Below, one piece after another: positions 26,101 to 37,135 of a stretch of DNA of 64,000 bases (position 1 is the first letter of the stretch; every line of letters begins with the position of its first letter). The DNA is from Chrysoperla carnea (taxonomy: Eukaryota; Arthropoda; Insecta; Neuroptera; Chrysopidae). A program made the position numbers and the translations under genes. A model generated the notes under the pieces. The model searched no databases and was not told the origin of the DNA. It worked only from the letters and a program-made list of their open reading frames with translations. The stretch is from NCBI RefSeq assembly GCF_905475395.1, contig NC_058337.1, forward strand, positions 83,074,368-83,138,367, in the 5' to 3' direction.

Positions 26101-27554
26101 CTATTTTACCGACAAAACTCGTGCCAACTTTTCCTTGATTTTCAGTTTTTTCATTTAAAAAAATAATTTTTTTTTATCATTTTACAAAAATTATTTCCTG
26201 CCTTAAAAGCTGAAGTATGGCCTCGCTAAGACTGATAATTTCCTAGTTACAGAGATTTAAACAATTAAATTGTTAATAACTTTTGCACCCCTTTACGTAA
26301 AATCGGCGCATCTATTCGTAATCAATTACCTACAAACATACAGAAAACGCTGCGTCTACTCATGGCGGTTTTACTACCTACGGAACTTCGTATCCCGCAA
26401 AAGGAATATAATCTTTTATCCTAGATATATAAATATTGAACATAGACCACGAAAATATATTCTGCAGCGCTGACACAAAAATGTATCATGTTAATTATAT
26501 CTTGAAGATTGACATACAAAAATTAATATATTTCTATTTTTATTTTTAGTGCACAGTTGCCATAATTGGCACTGCCATCGCACAAGAATATGATTTTGAA
26601 TCATCAGCTCCAAGACGTCCAGCCCCACCTCGCGTTACACCAGGTTACTCAGGCAGTGTTGATGTAAAACCAACTCCTGTACCAATTCTAAAACAAATCA
26701 ACCGACATAATGAAGATGGTTCATACACCTATGGCTACGAAGGTGCTGATGGTTCTTTCAAAATTGAAACAAAATTAACCAATGGTGAAGTTAAAGGAAA
26801 ATATGGTTATGTAGACTCAAATGGAAAAGTTCGTGTTGTTGAATACGGTGCAAATAAATATGGTTTCCAACCAGCTGGGGAAGGCATCACAGTTGCACCA
26901 CCTACCTTAGTTGATGAAAGCACCGACAAAAATGGTCTTCCATTAGAAGAAGATGATGGTAGTTACTATCAACCAGCTCCACAACAAGCTCCAGCTAGAC
27001 ATACCGTTGCTAAGGCTCAACGACCACGTCCTCAAGCCCCACAACCTTCATATCAAGATTTCTCTGTACCTCAACACAACGAAGCTCCAGCACCACGACG
27101 TCCAATTGCCATTCCTGGAGCAGCTCCATCTGGTGTTGTTTACTCAGAAAAACCCCAATTTTCACGCCCAGCACCACAACCACAACCACAACATTTTGCC
27201 CCAGCACGCCCAGCTCCACAACCTCAACATTTTGCTCCAGCACGCCCAGCTTACACAGCCCCACAAGCACCACAAAGATTTGCACCACAATATTCTAGAC
27301 CACAATTTGAAGAACCAGCTCCAGTTCGTCAGCAATTCGACGAAGATTTCCCACAACCAGAAAGACAACAATATATTTCCCGGCCACAACCTCAACGTCA
27401 ACAACAACCAATTCAATTTGCTCCAATTCAACAAAGACCGTCTGCAGGCGCCCGTAGCGGAAGTATTTTAGATCAATTAATGCAAGATTATGCATTACCA
27501 AGTAACGGTGCTCCAGCACTCCATGATATCACTTTTGGAACCCAAAACTATTAA
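17198..27554 (+). CDS. Cuticular protein with RR (chitin_bind_4) domain, two exons
   Basis: This is a structural protein of the insect cuticle, secreted by epidermis and predicted to bind chitin. Proposed exons: 17198-17221 (8 codons, MNKFTIFI, donor GTAAGT) and 26550-27554, joined in phase 0 to give 342 aa. The junction completes a signal peptide ending near residue 20 (CTVAIIGTAIAQ). The RR domain is at about 61-118: NEDGSYTYGYEGADGSF, GEVKGKYGYVDSNGKVRVVE, then YGFQPAGEGI, an RR-1-like arrangement. The C-terminal half is rich in Pro, Gln and Ala with a repeat QHFAPARP at residues 222-229 and 234-241. The mature protein has no cysteine, as usual for RR proteins. Similarity to Drosophila Cpr97Ea-type proteins is a memory-based suggestion. 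A poly(A) signal AATAAA lies near 27789. Exon 2 is certain; exon 1 is inferred from signal peptide, phase, donor and promoter. Confidence 0.85.
18629..18968. mobile_element. Foldback MITE with GGCAGAGCGGC termini
   Basis: The termini GGCAGAGCGGCCAT and ATTGCCGCTCTGCC are inverted copies. The match continues inward: CCTTGCCAAATAAGTT pairs loosely with ATCTGGTAAGGGGC, and GCAGACATATCCCCC with GGGGAAAGTATCTGC. The CAGAG-CGGC terminus resembles hAT-type ends. An 8-bp target duplication could not be confirmed because the flanks themselves are palindromic (ATATATGG, CCATACAT). ORFs reading across it are accidental. Confidence 0.6.
19801..19872. repeat. 72-bp imperfect hairpin
   Basis: GGGAGCAAGTAACGAATGTC at the left is matched by the inverted GACATTCTTTACTTTTGCTC at the right, ending CCCC. 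It may be a very short foldback relic. Confidence 0.5.
19990..20190 (+). pseudogene. Relic of a LINE retrotransposon RNase H domain
   Basis: Reading forward from about 20010, the frame gives NLV, a stop where Trp is expected, then VPGNSKELRELARTGT. This aligns by eye to the RNase H C-terminal signature of I/Jockey/R1-type LINEs, LVWVPGHSG...GNE.ADELAR.G. The Trp codon has become TGA, several residues around GNE/AD are deleted, and the region stops soon after. It is therefore a dead fragment. The ORF on the opposite strand is an antisense shadow. Confidence 0.5.
20209..20233 (+). repeat. Short CCTAA (telomere-type) repeat tract
   Basis: AACCTAACCTAGCCTAACCT, preceded by ATA and followed by AAAG, amounts to four or five imperfect units of CCTAA, the complement of the insect telomere unit TTAGG. 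It follows the LINE relic by about 20 bases. It could be an interstitial telomeric-type repeat or simply the tail or target of a retroelement. Confidence 0.55.
21056..21584 (+). repeat. ~540-bp interspersed repeat, copy D
   Basis: A nearly full copy, from AAACAAACAATTGACTGATT to TTAGTATACCTTTGTATATT and AAAGGTATAAAAAA. The last ~30 bp have become a strong hairpin (TATACCTTTGTATAT with ATATACAAAGGTATA). It forms an inverted pair with copy E, 430 bp away. Confidence 0.75.
22013..22473 (-). repeat. ~540-bp interspersed repeat, copy E
   Basis: The same family as copy D in the opposite orientation, from ATACCATGTATATATGTAAT (the 3' end of the element) to the complement of the AAACAAAAAATTGACTAAGT start. 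It lacks part of the polypurine GACAGAC tract present in other copies. Confidence 0.75.
22787..22981. repeat. Inverted repeat, ~65-bp arms
   Basis: The left arm (AAAATAATTTCTTTAAATTC onward, to about 22855) and the right arm (from about 22917 to AATTTAAAGAAATTATTTTC) match at roughly nine positions in ten by eye. The arms end towards the loop in GCGCGAGGTAC and GTACCCCACGC. Probably a small foldback element. Confidence 0.6.
24136..25910. mobile_element. DNA-transposon-like element with a motif array
   Basis: Outer inverted arms are near 24136-24240 (CCGAAATCTGAACTTTAAAC) and 25833-25910 (complement AAAGTTCAGATTTCGGTTAA), continuing into TAAATGTACATTATTACGGG on the left and CCCGTAATATGGTACATTTA on the right. 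Between them a motif close to TCCCGGAATTATG recurs in both orientations near 24239, 24599, 24638, 24651, 24770, 24855, 24893, 25235, 25256, 25288 and 25475. The right arm is interrupted by a 330-bp foldback element. No transposase ORF is present. Inference: a non-autonomous element with subterminal protein-binding repeats. Confidence 0.6.
25503..25832. mobile_element. 330-bp foldback MITE nested in a larger element
   Basis: The termini GCGTCAGAGATGG and CCATCTCTGACGC are perfect inverted copies, and the arms extend far inward (GATATTGAATAAAATTATTA with the complement of ACAATTTTTTTCGATATC; ACCGATTTTCACGAC with ATGAAAATCGGTAT). It splits the right arm of the surrounding element between CATTTACCTTA and GGCCAAATATT, so it inserted later. 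The target duplication is unclear. Confidence 0.65.
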
Positions 27555-30291
27555 ATTTTAATTTAGATTTTTAAATTTCCATAACAAAATGTTTTTTCAA
27601 ATTTAAATTTGGAAATCAGTTTTTATTTATTTTCCGTTGTTTAATTTTCAAATTTTTAATTTTATTTTTGCAAATATTGCTAAAACTTATTTAGAAACTG
27701 AATTAGAACTAAATGCGATTTTGCACTAAACAATACTCAAATTTACTTTCCCGTAAATTATATACTTTAAGGTTTCTATAATATTTCAATAAATATTATA
27801 TTAAACTTTTTTTGTGAACGAAGACTTTTTGGAAAAATTTTGTGATTTCATTTCATAACATCAAATTGGTTAATATTTAACCAAAAGAAAACTAAAACTA
27901 CTTGTAAATAAATGTTTAAATAAATCTTACTTTTTCTACAAAATGCTTGATTTTTTCTCCAGAGTTTTTCTGTAGATATATGAGATTTCTGTATTCCGTA
28001 AGGAACGCATTCAAATAATACAACACCAAATTCTAGTTATTAGAAACTTTTCAATCTGATTAATCATTAACGATTCAAACCTTCATTTCATTCGCGGTAT
28101 GATTTACTTATTACGCAGCAAGAAAAAGATGTACTAGTTGCATGAAAATATGTTCTTAACGCTGGATTAAGGAAATATTTTATTGTTTCAAGAAAATATT
28201 TACTTGTTGCTTTATATATTGATAGATTAAGTAATCAATTCTTATTTCTCGAATTAAGTATTGAGATTGCAGTATCATGAAATATTTACTTGGTATAGGG
28301 ATATCAACAACCAAGTAAGCACATTTATTTCAATCCTGAAATTTTATACTGTGTATATCCCTGTTTGTACTACGACTCTATTGTTAGAATGCGGCCATTA
28401 AAGCCACCTTTTGTTAAATTACAAGGTTTCGTATACAATATTCCGAGTCCGTATACAACCGGGTCCGATTTTCGAAATCTAAATTTTCAACATATCTTAA
28501 CGTTTCATGGTTAGCGCAAGGTATTAATACCACTTTGGAAGTATGTGTGTGTGTGTCAGACTATGTATGTATGTACGTACGTTCGTGGTCATTTTTTCTA
28601 GATCGCTATCGCGCAACGTAAAATGATATCGTCTTCGTTGAGATGTTAATCGAATCGTATTACCAACTATATGATCCGAAAAGAATTTTATTACATTCGA
28701 TCAGTAAACAGTCGTAACACGAGCATTACGGAAGGTTAAACTTTGAATTTGATTCTTTTCCAATAGTCCTGGATTTTTCGATTACCCTGATTACAATTTC
28801 AACTCAAGAGTATATGGTATCAGAGGATCTTTACTAATGCCAATTTTACACACAAAAGAGGGATCATTTACCTAGTACAAGAAGGGTCATTGAATCCATA
28901 ACGTGATATATGTATTCAACGTTCAAAAACTTCAACAGAAACCATCATTAAACAATCATGCAAATTTTTACATTGAAATTTGTCTTACCATACATCATAT
29001 CCAATAAAATTAATGTTTTTTCTACAGAACACAACGCTTTTGAATAGCCTAAGACTTCATTTAACGATTAATTATTTAACTTGGAAGGCGTTTATCAATA
29101 AATATAATAGATGATTTTAATAGATCACTTGAAACAACGATCATTTTACCAAGAGGAGTCTATTTTTTGATATAACTTGCACTTTAATTTAATTTGTAAA
29201 ATTTATCAATAATTAGCAAATATCAATATCAATATCAATAATTAGTAACAATTTGACTTTCCAAAAAGGTGAAACATTTATATTGAACAAAATATAATTT
29301 CCAAATACACTTTTAAACAAGAATATATAATATAAGAGAATACAAGAATATATAAGTGAAGTGCTGAAAGTTGCGTGGCTTTGATGTTAAATATTAAAGA
29401 ATGTGGATTTAGAAAATCAGAAGCAAAAGGTTTTTATGGTAGGTAGGTAAAATAATAAATAAAAATTTGTCTAATAACTACTAAAAATTTTAATTATAAT
29501 AAAATAAGCAAAAAAAAATACTGTTCTAAATATTTCAATATATCACAAGAAAATAACATAATTTTAATTTAGTAACCCGTTCAATGTCAAGTTTAATTTT
29601 AACTATCTACATCTGCAGTGCGCTTTTTATTCTAAAGGCTTTTTAACGTCTTTAGAAAACATTGCACAATGTAAAAGGCTCTATAGATATTTAATACTTC
29701 CGTTCAGTTAACTCAAAAATTGGCATTGAACAGGATCAAAATATACACAGTAAGTATACAAGAGGATGCATAAGTAGGTATACATTATGATAACAGTATA
29801 ATAGGCATTCATTTATTTAGCGTTACTTACAAATAATAGTGAATTAGAACTCAAAACAACAGTCGAAATATTTATATCATTAAAGCACCAAAAATAAAGA
29901 TTTTACTATGTTTCAATTGTAGAAAACAGGTAATTTAAAATTAAATTTTACACCTTACAAAACAAATCCTAGGTGGTAAAATTTGATTAACGTCATCAAT
30001 ATACATTGTGTCCGTAAACTTCGCCAGAAAACTGTTTATGAATCATAAACTATGAGTCTCTACATAATGAAAATCGATATATTCAGATAGTGTACAAATC
30101 GATATAATCAAGACCCTCAAATCAACTACTTATGCTCTCTCCTCCTGCTTAGTTCAATTATTATTAAATAACAAATAATATTAATTATTATTTAATTTTT
30201 TTTCTTCAAAAATTTGTTTTAATTTAGAATTTAGATGTATAAATAAAATACAAAATTTTGAATAGTAGACTTTCTAAAGTTGATAAATCAA
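27555..30291. other. Intergenic between convergent genes
   Basis: AT-rich sequence with the 3' UTR of the cuticular gene at its left (AATAAA near 27789 and 27905) and the 3' flank of the secreted-protein gene at its right. Around 28530-28620 there is a TG run and ATGTATGTATGTACGTACG next to CTAGATCGCTATCGCGCAAC, which looks like a transposon fragment. Otherwise nothing is seen. Confidence 0.5.
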
Positions 30292-33200
30292 TTATTTATC
30301 AACTTTACCGCTTCGAGTTTCGTACGTTGCTTTACCATTGCTATCAATTGATGTTGAACTTGAAGACCAAGCACCTTTATTTCCTTTAGCATTTGCATTT
30401 ACACTGATACCAGGTACATTATCAACTTCTCCAGAATCAACTAATTCTTCACCTCCACCGAAACGTGATGCCAAATCTTGTCTGAAAATAAAATTATTAT
30501 CAAAGTGAGTAAATTATTTGTATTATTTTAGTTGACTGATAGAAAAATACTTTTGATTTCGTAGCTAAAAACATGAAATTACTTTTTATTACATAGGGTG
30601 ATTGATCAAAGTGGGTTTATACATTTCTAATTTGAAATAAAAGCAAAACGGTATGTGATATCAATACGATTTCTGTTTAATTTTAGACATTAGATCATAT
30701 CATTCTTATGTAAAAGAATTTACGGTAAACGAACTTATTTTTCAAAAAATGTTGTTCTTTTACATTTCCATACACCAAAACCACACCAATATATTAATTT
30801 TTGTGGATGAAAACATGAGTAAGAACAGTATTTGTAACTCCAAAGTTGTAATTTTGCTTATTCACGAAGCCATTTAACGAATAATGAGTTTTATCGATTT
30901 TTCATGAAATAATGGATCTGCTCGAACCCAGCAATTATTGCATTTGAAGATAAGAAACTTCAAGACCTTTTACCTCTTTACGATAAAACCACTTAATCAG
31001 AAAAATTATCAGTTTTTGGATCGCGTGTGTTTGATTCGTAGGTATATTGGAAAATGGAAACAGCATTGTTTTAAAATTTCCGGGATGATGAAAATTTTTA
31101 AAAAAGTATATTGTGTTTTGAAATTTTTACAATTAAAATATGTATTACCCTCATCTGACCAGTTGAATTATAAAACTAAATAATGTTAATTTGTATTTTC
31201 GTCCACCCCATTTTATGAAGTATCGCCGGTCAGGAGAAGGTTTTCTCAAAAAAGCAAATAATTATTTAAAAGGTAAATTTCAAATCAACAAAAGATTGTG
31301 ACAAGTTACTTTGAACTAGAACCGCATTCACCATTTTACGTTTAAATCTACATTAGTTTATAAGAGGTGGTGTCTTAATCAAGAATAATATTTACTCTAA
31401 GAGCCTTAGTGTAAATATTATTACGGAACCCTAAAAATTTAGTAAAGTTTTACTGAAAAATAAATTATATTGTCTATGTCTATCTACGTCAAAAATTGAA
31501 TAATTATAATAAATTTGGGTATTACAGGCTATTCCATTCCAACCAAGCATTGTAATAAAAAACCATAACAATTTGGTAATTTTGTTTTTATAATAAGTAA
31601 CTAACAACAAAAGTAATATAAATATTTTTATAATGAGATAAAATACAATTATTTTTGATCTTGACCTTCAATTTAGTGGCATGGAATAAAATAGTCAATT
31701 TATGGAGAATAAGTTTAGATGTATGATGTAAAACCATATAATCATATACCGAAATTAAAATTTAACAATAATGGAAAAACCTATTTCTATAAGCCGACAC
31801 AGAATATTTATTGTAATTCATAAAATTGTTAGCCACGAAATTTTTATGACGTTTGGAAATGGACAAGATTATTGCACGACTACGAACAATTTTTAAGAAA
31901 TGAAGTTCTATGGGAAAAATCAATATTTAATTACTAGTCAAACAATTATATTCATACTAGCTTGATACCCGCCCGCTTCACTGGATTAAAAGTAAAGCTT
32001 GGTAAAACCCACCGCGTTAGACCATAGCCTTCACCTCCCTTGCTCTCACTTATTCCTCTGCCAAAAGGTCCAAATAATGGTAGTAATTGTTTTTCACAGG
32101 TAAAATATATCTTTATAAGTTATAGCTCATGTGTTATTCTGATGTATGAAGTATATTTTTGTAGAGTTATATTCAAATCCTTTCGGTAGTTTTTCCGTGA
32201 AAGCGTAACAAACACACAAACAAACATCTTTACTTTCACATTTATAATATATAAGGATTATACATATTTTATTTAGTGTATAAAACTGTAAATTATACTG
32301 CAAAGCGTGTTTCCGCGTACAAAAATGAAATTTTGATGTACATAGGTTTTTTTATTGATTAAAACAATAATCTCACCAATAATGGCTAAAAAATCCTAAA
32401 AACAATCGATACATACATGAAAAAAAAATCGATCACAAAATTTATCCTTCGATTAATAATAGCTTTCTGCCTTCCAAATCAAACTTTTTATTTTTTCCCA
32501 AGTAAAACTTTTTATAGTGTATTTTATTGGTGGAAAACAATGATATTGAAACCATATTTTTATAATCAAATAAGGGCCAACGGGTCAAAGAATAGAAGAC
32601 GTTAAGTCATGAATACGCATTGATCATGAAAAATTCTTGAACTATGTATGATTATATGTATTTAATTGAAGATCGTGTCCAAAAATTCTAGGTAGATATA
32701 TTATAACATATAATATAAAAACATGATCTTTAACACAAAAGAAGAAAGCATTCAAGGTTAGAATAGCATCCGTATAAAGTTTTCTTCTAAGTATTCATTA
32801 CCTACTCTTTTATGGATTACTTAATCAATAAATCGATCTGATCTAAGATAAACATTAATCACTATAATAAATTTGATGATTTGTTAATGTAATTTTGATG
32901 ATGTAATTAAAATTCAATTTGTTATTTCTGATTTTTTTTATAATCATCTATTTTTACCTGAGTTTTTATTCCAAAATCAATCAACAAAAATCTTGTATTT
33001 ATGATTAACTTAATTCAAAGGTCATATAATTATCGATTAAAATCGCATGATGCAGTTTGCTAGATGCAAACGCTAGCAAAGATTCTCAACTAGCAACGAA
33101 TGATATTTGTAAAACCATGAAAACTCTAAGAATCGAATACCATCGTTCATTATGATATAATTTGTAGTGTAAATCAAGGTTTCTGCTTGATTTACACGAC

Positions 33201-36200
33201 GGGTGTGAAATTCACGAGCCATATTCCATACACAGTGGATTTTTATAGCTCGGTGTATAAAACATACGCAGTAGGATCATTCAAAATTACTTTTTCCTAT
33301 AAGAAAACCTAAAGAAGGTGGGCAAATATAAGAGTGAGGCCAATTTCCTCTCACTTAGATGCATTGCTTAACGCATGTATTCTGTCATACTCGTGATATT
33401 TATATGCCTAGATGCAAATCGAACATTCTGTATACACAAATGGAGATGGCTTAGATTTGGTACGAGTATTTGTGTGAAAAAAAATTGACATTGCCATGGT
33501 TGAATTATACCAACAAAATTTTTAACCGCTAGGTTTGAAAATACAAAAAAGTTCGCGTGTTAAATAATTAATTGGGAACTAAATTTGCATTCATGCCAGA
33601 AGCTCTTCATGTGATCTAAATTTGGCATTGCATTGCAAAAACGTCACCACTTACAAAAAACGTTAATAAACTCTTATTTATCCTAAAAATCAAGGTGGTC
33701 AACATGGCCTGAAATAATGATTATTGAATTATTATTATAATCATTTTAATATTTAACAATAAAATATTAAAACGTGACCATGACATGTCATACACGTGTT
33801 ATTTATATGAAAAAACTATGTGGAAAGATCTGAACGTATTAATGAATTATTAATTTAAAAAATTTAATATTTTGCAAAAAACATGGTATTAAAAACTATT
33901 GTTTACCTTTTAGAACTAAATAAAAAAAACTCATGAATCGCCGAGCTCCATCGCTAAGGTAATAATTTCCCCTCATTAACTCGTATTTATCACTATTTTT
34001 AAGTTACATAGTTTTACAATAATATTTTTGATAAGAAAATTCTCAAAATAACCACTTTTTGTAAGGTTTCTTATTTTTTATTGAAGAAGAAATAACATTT
34101 CCCAAATACTTTTTTTCCTATACGATTCTTGAAGTTTTTAGTCCCACAAAATTATAAAATCAGGTGCCGAGAAATTGAGATCTGGGAAAAAAATTCAAAC
34201 AAAAATTGCTATTTTTGCGGCAACAATCAAGAATCTGGCAAAAAATTTAGTTTAATTAAAGAAAAAGTTGACGCCTGTTTGTAAATGAAGACGTTTCTGT
34301 TCAAAAAAAAGTAGGGGAAATAGTAACTTTGTAACCCTCAAGCACCCACAAAAACCTATAAATCATGTTTTAATGTTTATATATCGGACATTGTACATGA
34401 GTCTATATTTTTGAGGGAAATATGAAAACTGTTTTAATTTCTATCAATTACTAAATTATCGGTACTGAGGTAATTAAATGGTACCGAAATCCAATATTTT
34501 TATATTCAAATGTTTAAAAATATGTCAATATGAAATCATTTATATACCTCACTGAGACGATAAGCTAAAAAGTAAGGTAAGCTAAAAAGTCGCCGGACCG
34601 ACAAATACAACATATTTCATGTACATCGCCTGGGAAGGTGGTTTTAATGGGGATGGAGCGATATTCAGTTGCTTTTTGACCTAAAATTCATGATCAGCGA
34701 CTACGAAAATCACAAAGATACAATTTCTGAACTGAAATTCAGAATTTTCTAAATTTTTTTTCATTGACACCTCTAGGGATAGTTTTATTGGGGTTGCAAC
34801 CATCCTCAGTTGCTTTTTTATGATCAGGGACCTCGAAAACCTTCGGGAGATGATTTTCAAGGTGAAATTTTGATTTGTTTTCACTGTTACTATTTGGAGT
34901 GCTTTGGGGATGGGAAAACTACCCTAATTTTCTCAGTTTTGTTTGTAATGCCGAGGTTAGTCCGGCTGAATGTTCCTGAAAGTCTAAGGAACACGTACAC
35001 AAAAAATTTTAGAAATCGGATCGGTTCCACCACTTTTCCACATTTGATGATATTTTCCGTACTATTTGTCAAATTTAGTGCATTTTAGCACAATTTTCAC
35101 AAATGTTTTCAATAGCACAAAAATATATTCTAGCAATTTTTTTTACTTTTAACGATTTTTGGGTTATCAGCCAATTAGGCGTTGACGTCAATGTTGTCAA
35201 ATCAGTTTAGCAAAAAAAACTTCTTAAGCAGAAAAATGAAAATCTTTTAAAAAAACTTACCCAAAGTTTGGTATATTATTATGTTGTTGAACATATTGTG
35301 AACCGAATTGAGCAGCACTTGGGAATGTATTGAAGAATGTTTCGAAGAATTTAAGAAATTCTGGTGGTGGTCCTACTAATTAAACAAAAAACACTCGATT
35401 AAAATTCAAGAAATCATCTTTTTTTATATACAGGACAACTATTTTTAGACCTATGACACCTTAAGCCTAATTATAAAATATTATACCTGGTATGAAATTT
35501 TGTGATGGATCTGCATAACCAGATCCTCCTGATCCAGAACCGAAGCTTGCACCTGGATTAGAACCAAAGCCTGAACCGAAACCTGAACCTGAACTTGAAC
35601 CACTGCCTGCTATACTAACACTGGATGATAAACCCTTACATTTTGGGTTTGAAATATCTGTTGATCGTTTTCTAATTACATGTAATTTATCGAATAGTTC
35701 CCGTTTAACGCGTGGGGTTAAGTAGACTACATCGGATTTCTCACCATTCTTGTCTATTACATAATATGATCTAGGTGTGAAGTAGCCTGACGCTATAAAA
35801 CATATAACAATAAAATTTTTACTAATAATGATTTCACTAAAACTATTTTGAAAATATCATTTACAACTAATTAAAACTATTAATTTTAAATTTTTTGAAA
35901 GTATTACAAGTTAAAAAATAAGTTTGAAAAATGCCTCTCTGTCAGATTTTCTAGAAATGATGGATATGTTAAGTCTCGAAGAAACAAACAAAAGCCCTCC
36001 AAAAAGTTATTCTATACAAAAGCTTCATTTGAGTAAAAAGTATAACTTAATGATTTTTAATAAAAATTTATGTCAATCAGTATCAATTTAGAAACTTTTC
36101 GGAATCAATTGTTGAATATTATTCAATTAATTGTTCAATTGCGCCTATCCATAAGGTAAAAAATAGTCATAGACGAAAATCATAATGTAACTATGAATTG

Positions 36201-37066
36201 TTAAATTCTAAACTCTTGTTTATATAATTAGTAATAATTTTTAAATATTATTGAAACCTTTGTAAGAGGTTTAATATATTTATTAAATGTTTAAGGTTTA
36301 ATATAATTAATAATAAATATGATTCCTTTAATAATACAATAGAGTCTCGATAATCAGAAACGTCCAGTAATCGACTATCCGTTCAACACTTTTCGTCTAT
36401 CCGTACCACACATCTCTCTACCAATCACTCCAAATTGATATTGTTTGTTTGTATACACATCTAATATGATTCATTGTTATGATTCTAAAAACACAATAGC
36501 AACACAATACAGGTGTTTTATGCTGTGTGTACAATCTGACTTAACTTAACACTCCTGATTTTTATTGGGTCCCAATTATCGAAATTCTCCTGTATATGGA
36601 TATCGTTATATTTCAAGATACAGATCATACCTGTATCATTGAAGATACAGATCAAATATATTAAAGAGAAAAAATAATTGTCCAATATTTTATCTAATAG
36701 TTAAACACCCGAAGACTGATTTTAAAAAAGACGATTGATGGATAAAACAGTCATCGAAACTATTAACTGAAAAAATTTCTTTTGTAAATGTTTGTAACGC
36801 AAACTTGAAAAAATACATCACAAAAGAAAAAAAAACATTGTTTCGGAGCAATATTCCCAAGCATAAGTAAATAGAATTAATCGAACATTTAGACACAATT
36901 TTCTTCGTGTTTTTAAAACTTTCAAGCTCCAAAATAATTTCTATTTTTAACTTCGATATTTTTCAATTAAAGAACTATTAAAAGGAAACAAATAATATTT
37001 ACCAGCAAAAGTTACCGCAAAACTAGCACATAACATAAAAAGACACCACTGTATATTAGTACCCAT
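30292..37066 (-). CDS. Secreted Gly/Ser-rich protein, four exons, function unknown
   Basis: Exons in transcription order are 37003-37066, 35487-35792, 35261-35375 and 30292-30481. Phases (1, 1, 2) close exactly and give 224 aa. Residues 1-21 (MGTNIQWCLFMLCASFAVTF plus A) form a clear signal peptide. Then come a Tyr-containing segment (SGYFTPRSYYVIDKNGEKSD), two basic sites that look furin-like (RVKR 49-52, RKR 62-64), a Ser/Gly/Phe low-complexity stretch at about 78-113 with GSGFGSGFGSN, a Phe-rich segment FLKFFETFFNTF (130-141), and a hydrophilic C-terminus rich in Ser, Gly and Lys (KGNKGAWSSSSTSIDSNGK). There is one mature cysteine (residue 73). I do not recognise the family; a cuticle- or silk-associated or processed secreted protein is possible but unproven. 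Donors and acceptors are all canonical. The start is set by the signal peptide and the TATA/initiator just upstream. Confidence 0.8.
31384..31422. repeat. 39-bp near-perfect hairpin
   Basis: AATAATATTTAC and GTAAATATTATT are exact complements, and the stem continues with CTAAG/CTTAG around a three-base loop AGC, broken only by one T-T mismatch. It would form a stable stem in RNA or single-stranded DNA. Role unknown. Confidence 0.6.
31966..32260 (+). repeat. Dispersed non-autonomous repeat, copy 2
   Basis: The second copy of the unit at 16434-16870. It has GATACCCGCCCGCTTCACTG at the start, GTAGTTTTTCCGTGAAAGCG and an (AACA)n run near the end, then CACATTTATAATATATAAGG. It is shorter than copy 1 by an internal segment. 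Confidence 0.6.
33167..33197. repeat. Perfect hairpin, 12-bp arms
   Basis: GTGTAAATCAAG (33167-33178) and CTTGATTTACAC (33186-33197) flank a seven-base loop. It lies in the third intron of the secreted-protein gene. Confidence 0.6.
34628..35000 (+). repeat. Diverged tandem repeat, ~150-bp unit
   Basis: About three imperfect units share the order GGTTTTAATGGGGATGGAG or GTTTTATTGGGGTTGCAAC, then TCAGTTGCTTTTT, then TGATCAGCGACTACGAAAAT or TGATCAGGGACCTCGAAAAC. The third unit is weak. ORFs on both strands are by-products. Phrases like CCTCGAAAAC also occur in the block near 15.4 kb, so the two may be related. Confidence 0.45.
35793..37002 (-). other. First intron of the secreted-protein gene
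   Basis: The 1.2-kb intron has a canonical donor GTAAAT and acceptor ATATGTTTTATAG. It carries the pogo-like MITE at 36336-36592. The 80-codon ORF at its right end overlaps no conserved feature. Confidence 0.6.
36336..36592. mobile_element. pogo/Tigger-like MITE, TA target duplication
   Basis: The ends read CAATAGAGTCTCGATAATC on the left and, as complement of the right end, CAGGAGAATTTCGATAATTG. TA dinucleotides flank both ends. TCGATAAT near the ends and the TA target are as in Tc1/mariner-pogo (Tigger-type) non-autonomous elements. No transposase remains in the 257 bp. Confidence 0.6.
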
Positions 37067-37135
37067 TTTCTATGAATAATTATATTAAATCAATTAATTA
37101 AATTAGTATTATATTATTTTCATACACAAACGAAT

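Larger units (their letters stand above)
17222..26549 (+). other. 9.3-kb first intron of the cuticular gene, repeat-rich
   Basis: The intron runs from GTAAGT to a TTTATTTTTAG acceptor. It contains a foldback element (18629-18968), a LINE RNase H relic with CCTAA-type repeats (about 19990-20233), a 72-bp hairpin (19801-19872), two inverted copies of the ~540-bp repeat (21056-21584 and 22013-22473), an inverted repeat (22787-22981), and a 1.8-kb motif-array element (24136-25910). No alternative coding exon with a signal peptide was recognised. The rest is AT-rich and unassigned. Confidence 0.6.
30482..35260 (-). other. Third intron of the secreted-protein gene (4.8 kb)
   Basis: The intron runs from donor GTAAGT (by 35260) to acceptor TTTTATTTTCAG (by 30482). 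Contents are a near-perfect 39-bp hairpin at 31384-31422, a dispersed repeat copy (31966-32260), another 12-bp-arm hairpin (33167-33197) and a diverged tandem repeat (34628-35000). ORFs inside do not resemble exons. Confidence 0.6.

Noticed and set aside
26953-27471. 172-codon ORF rich in His, Leu and Asn
   Set aside because: It is the wrong frame of the Pro/Gln-rich coding exon of the cuticular protein; the true frame runs through with the RR domain and the proper stop.
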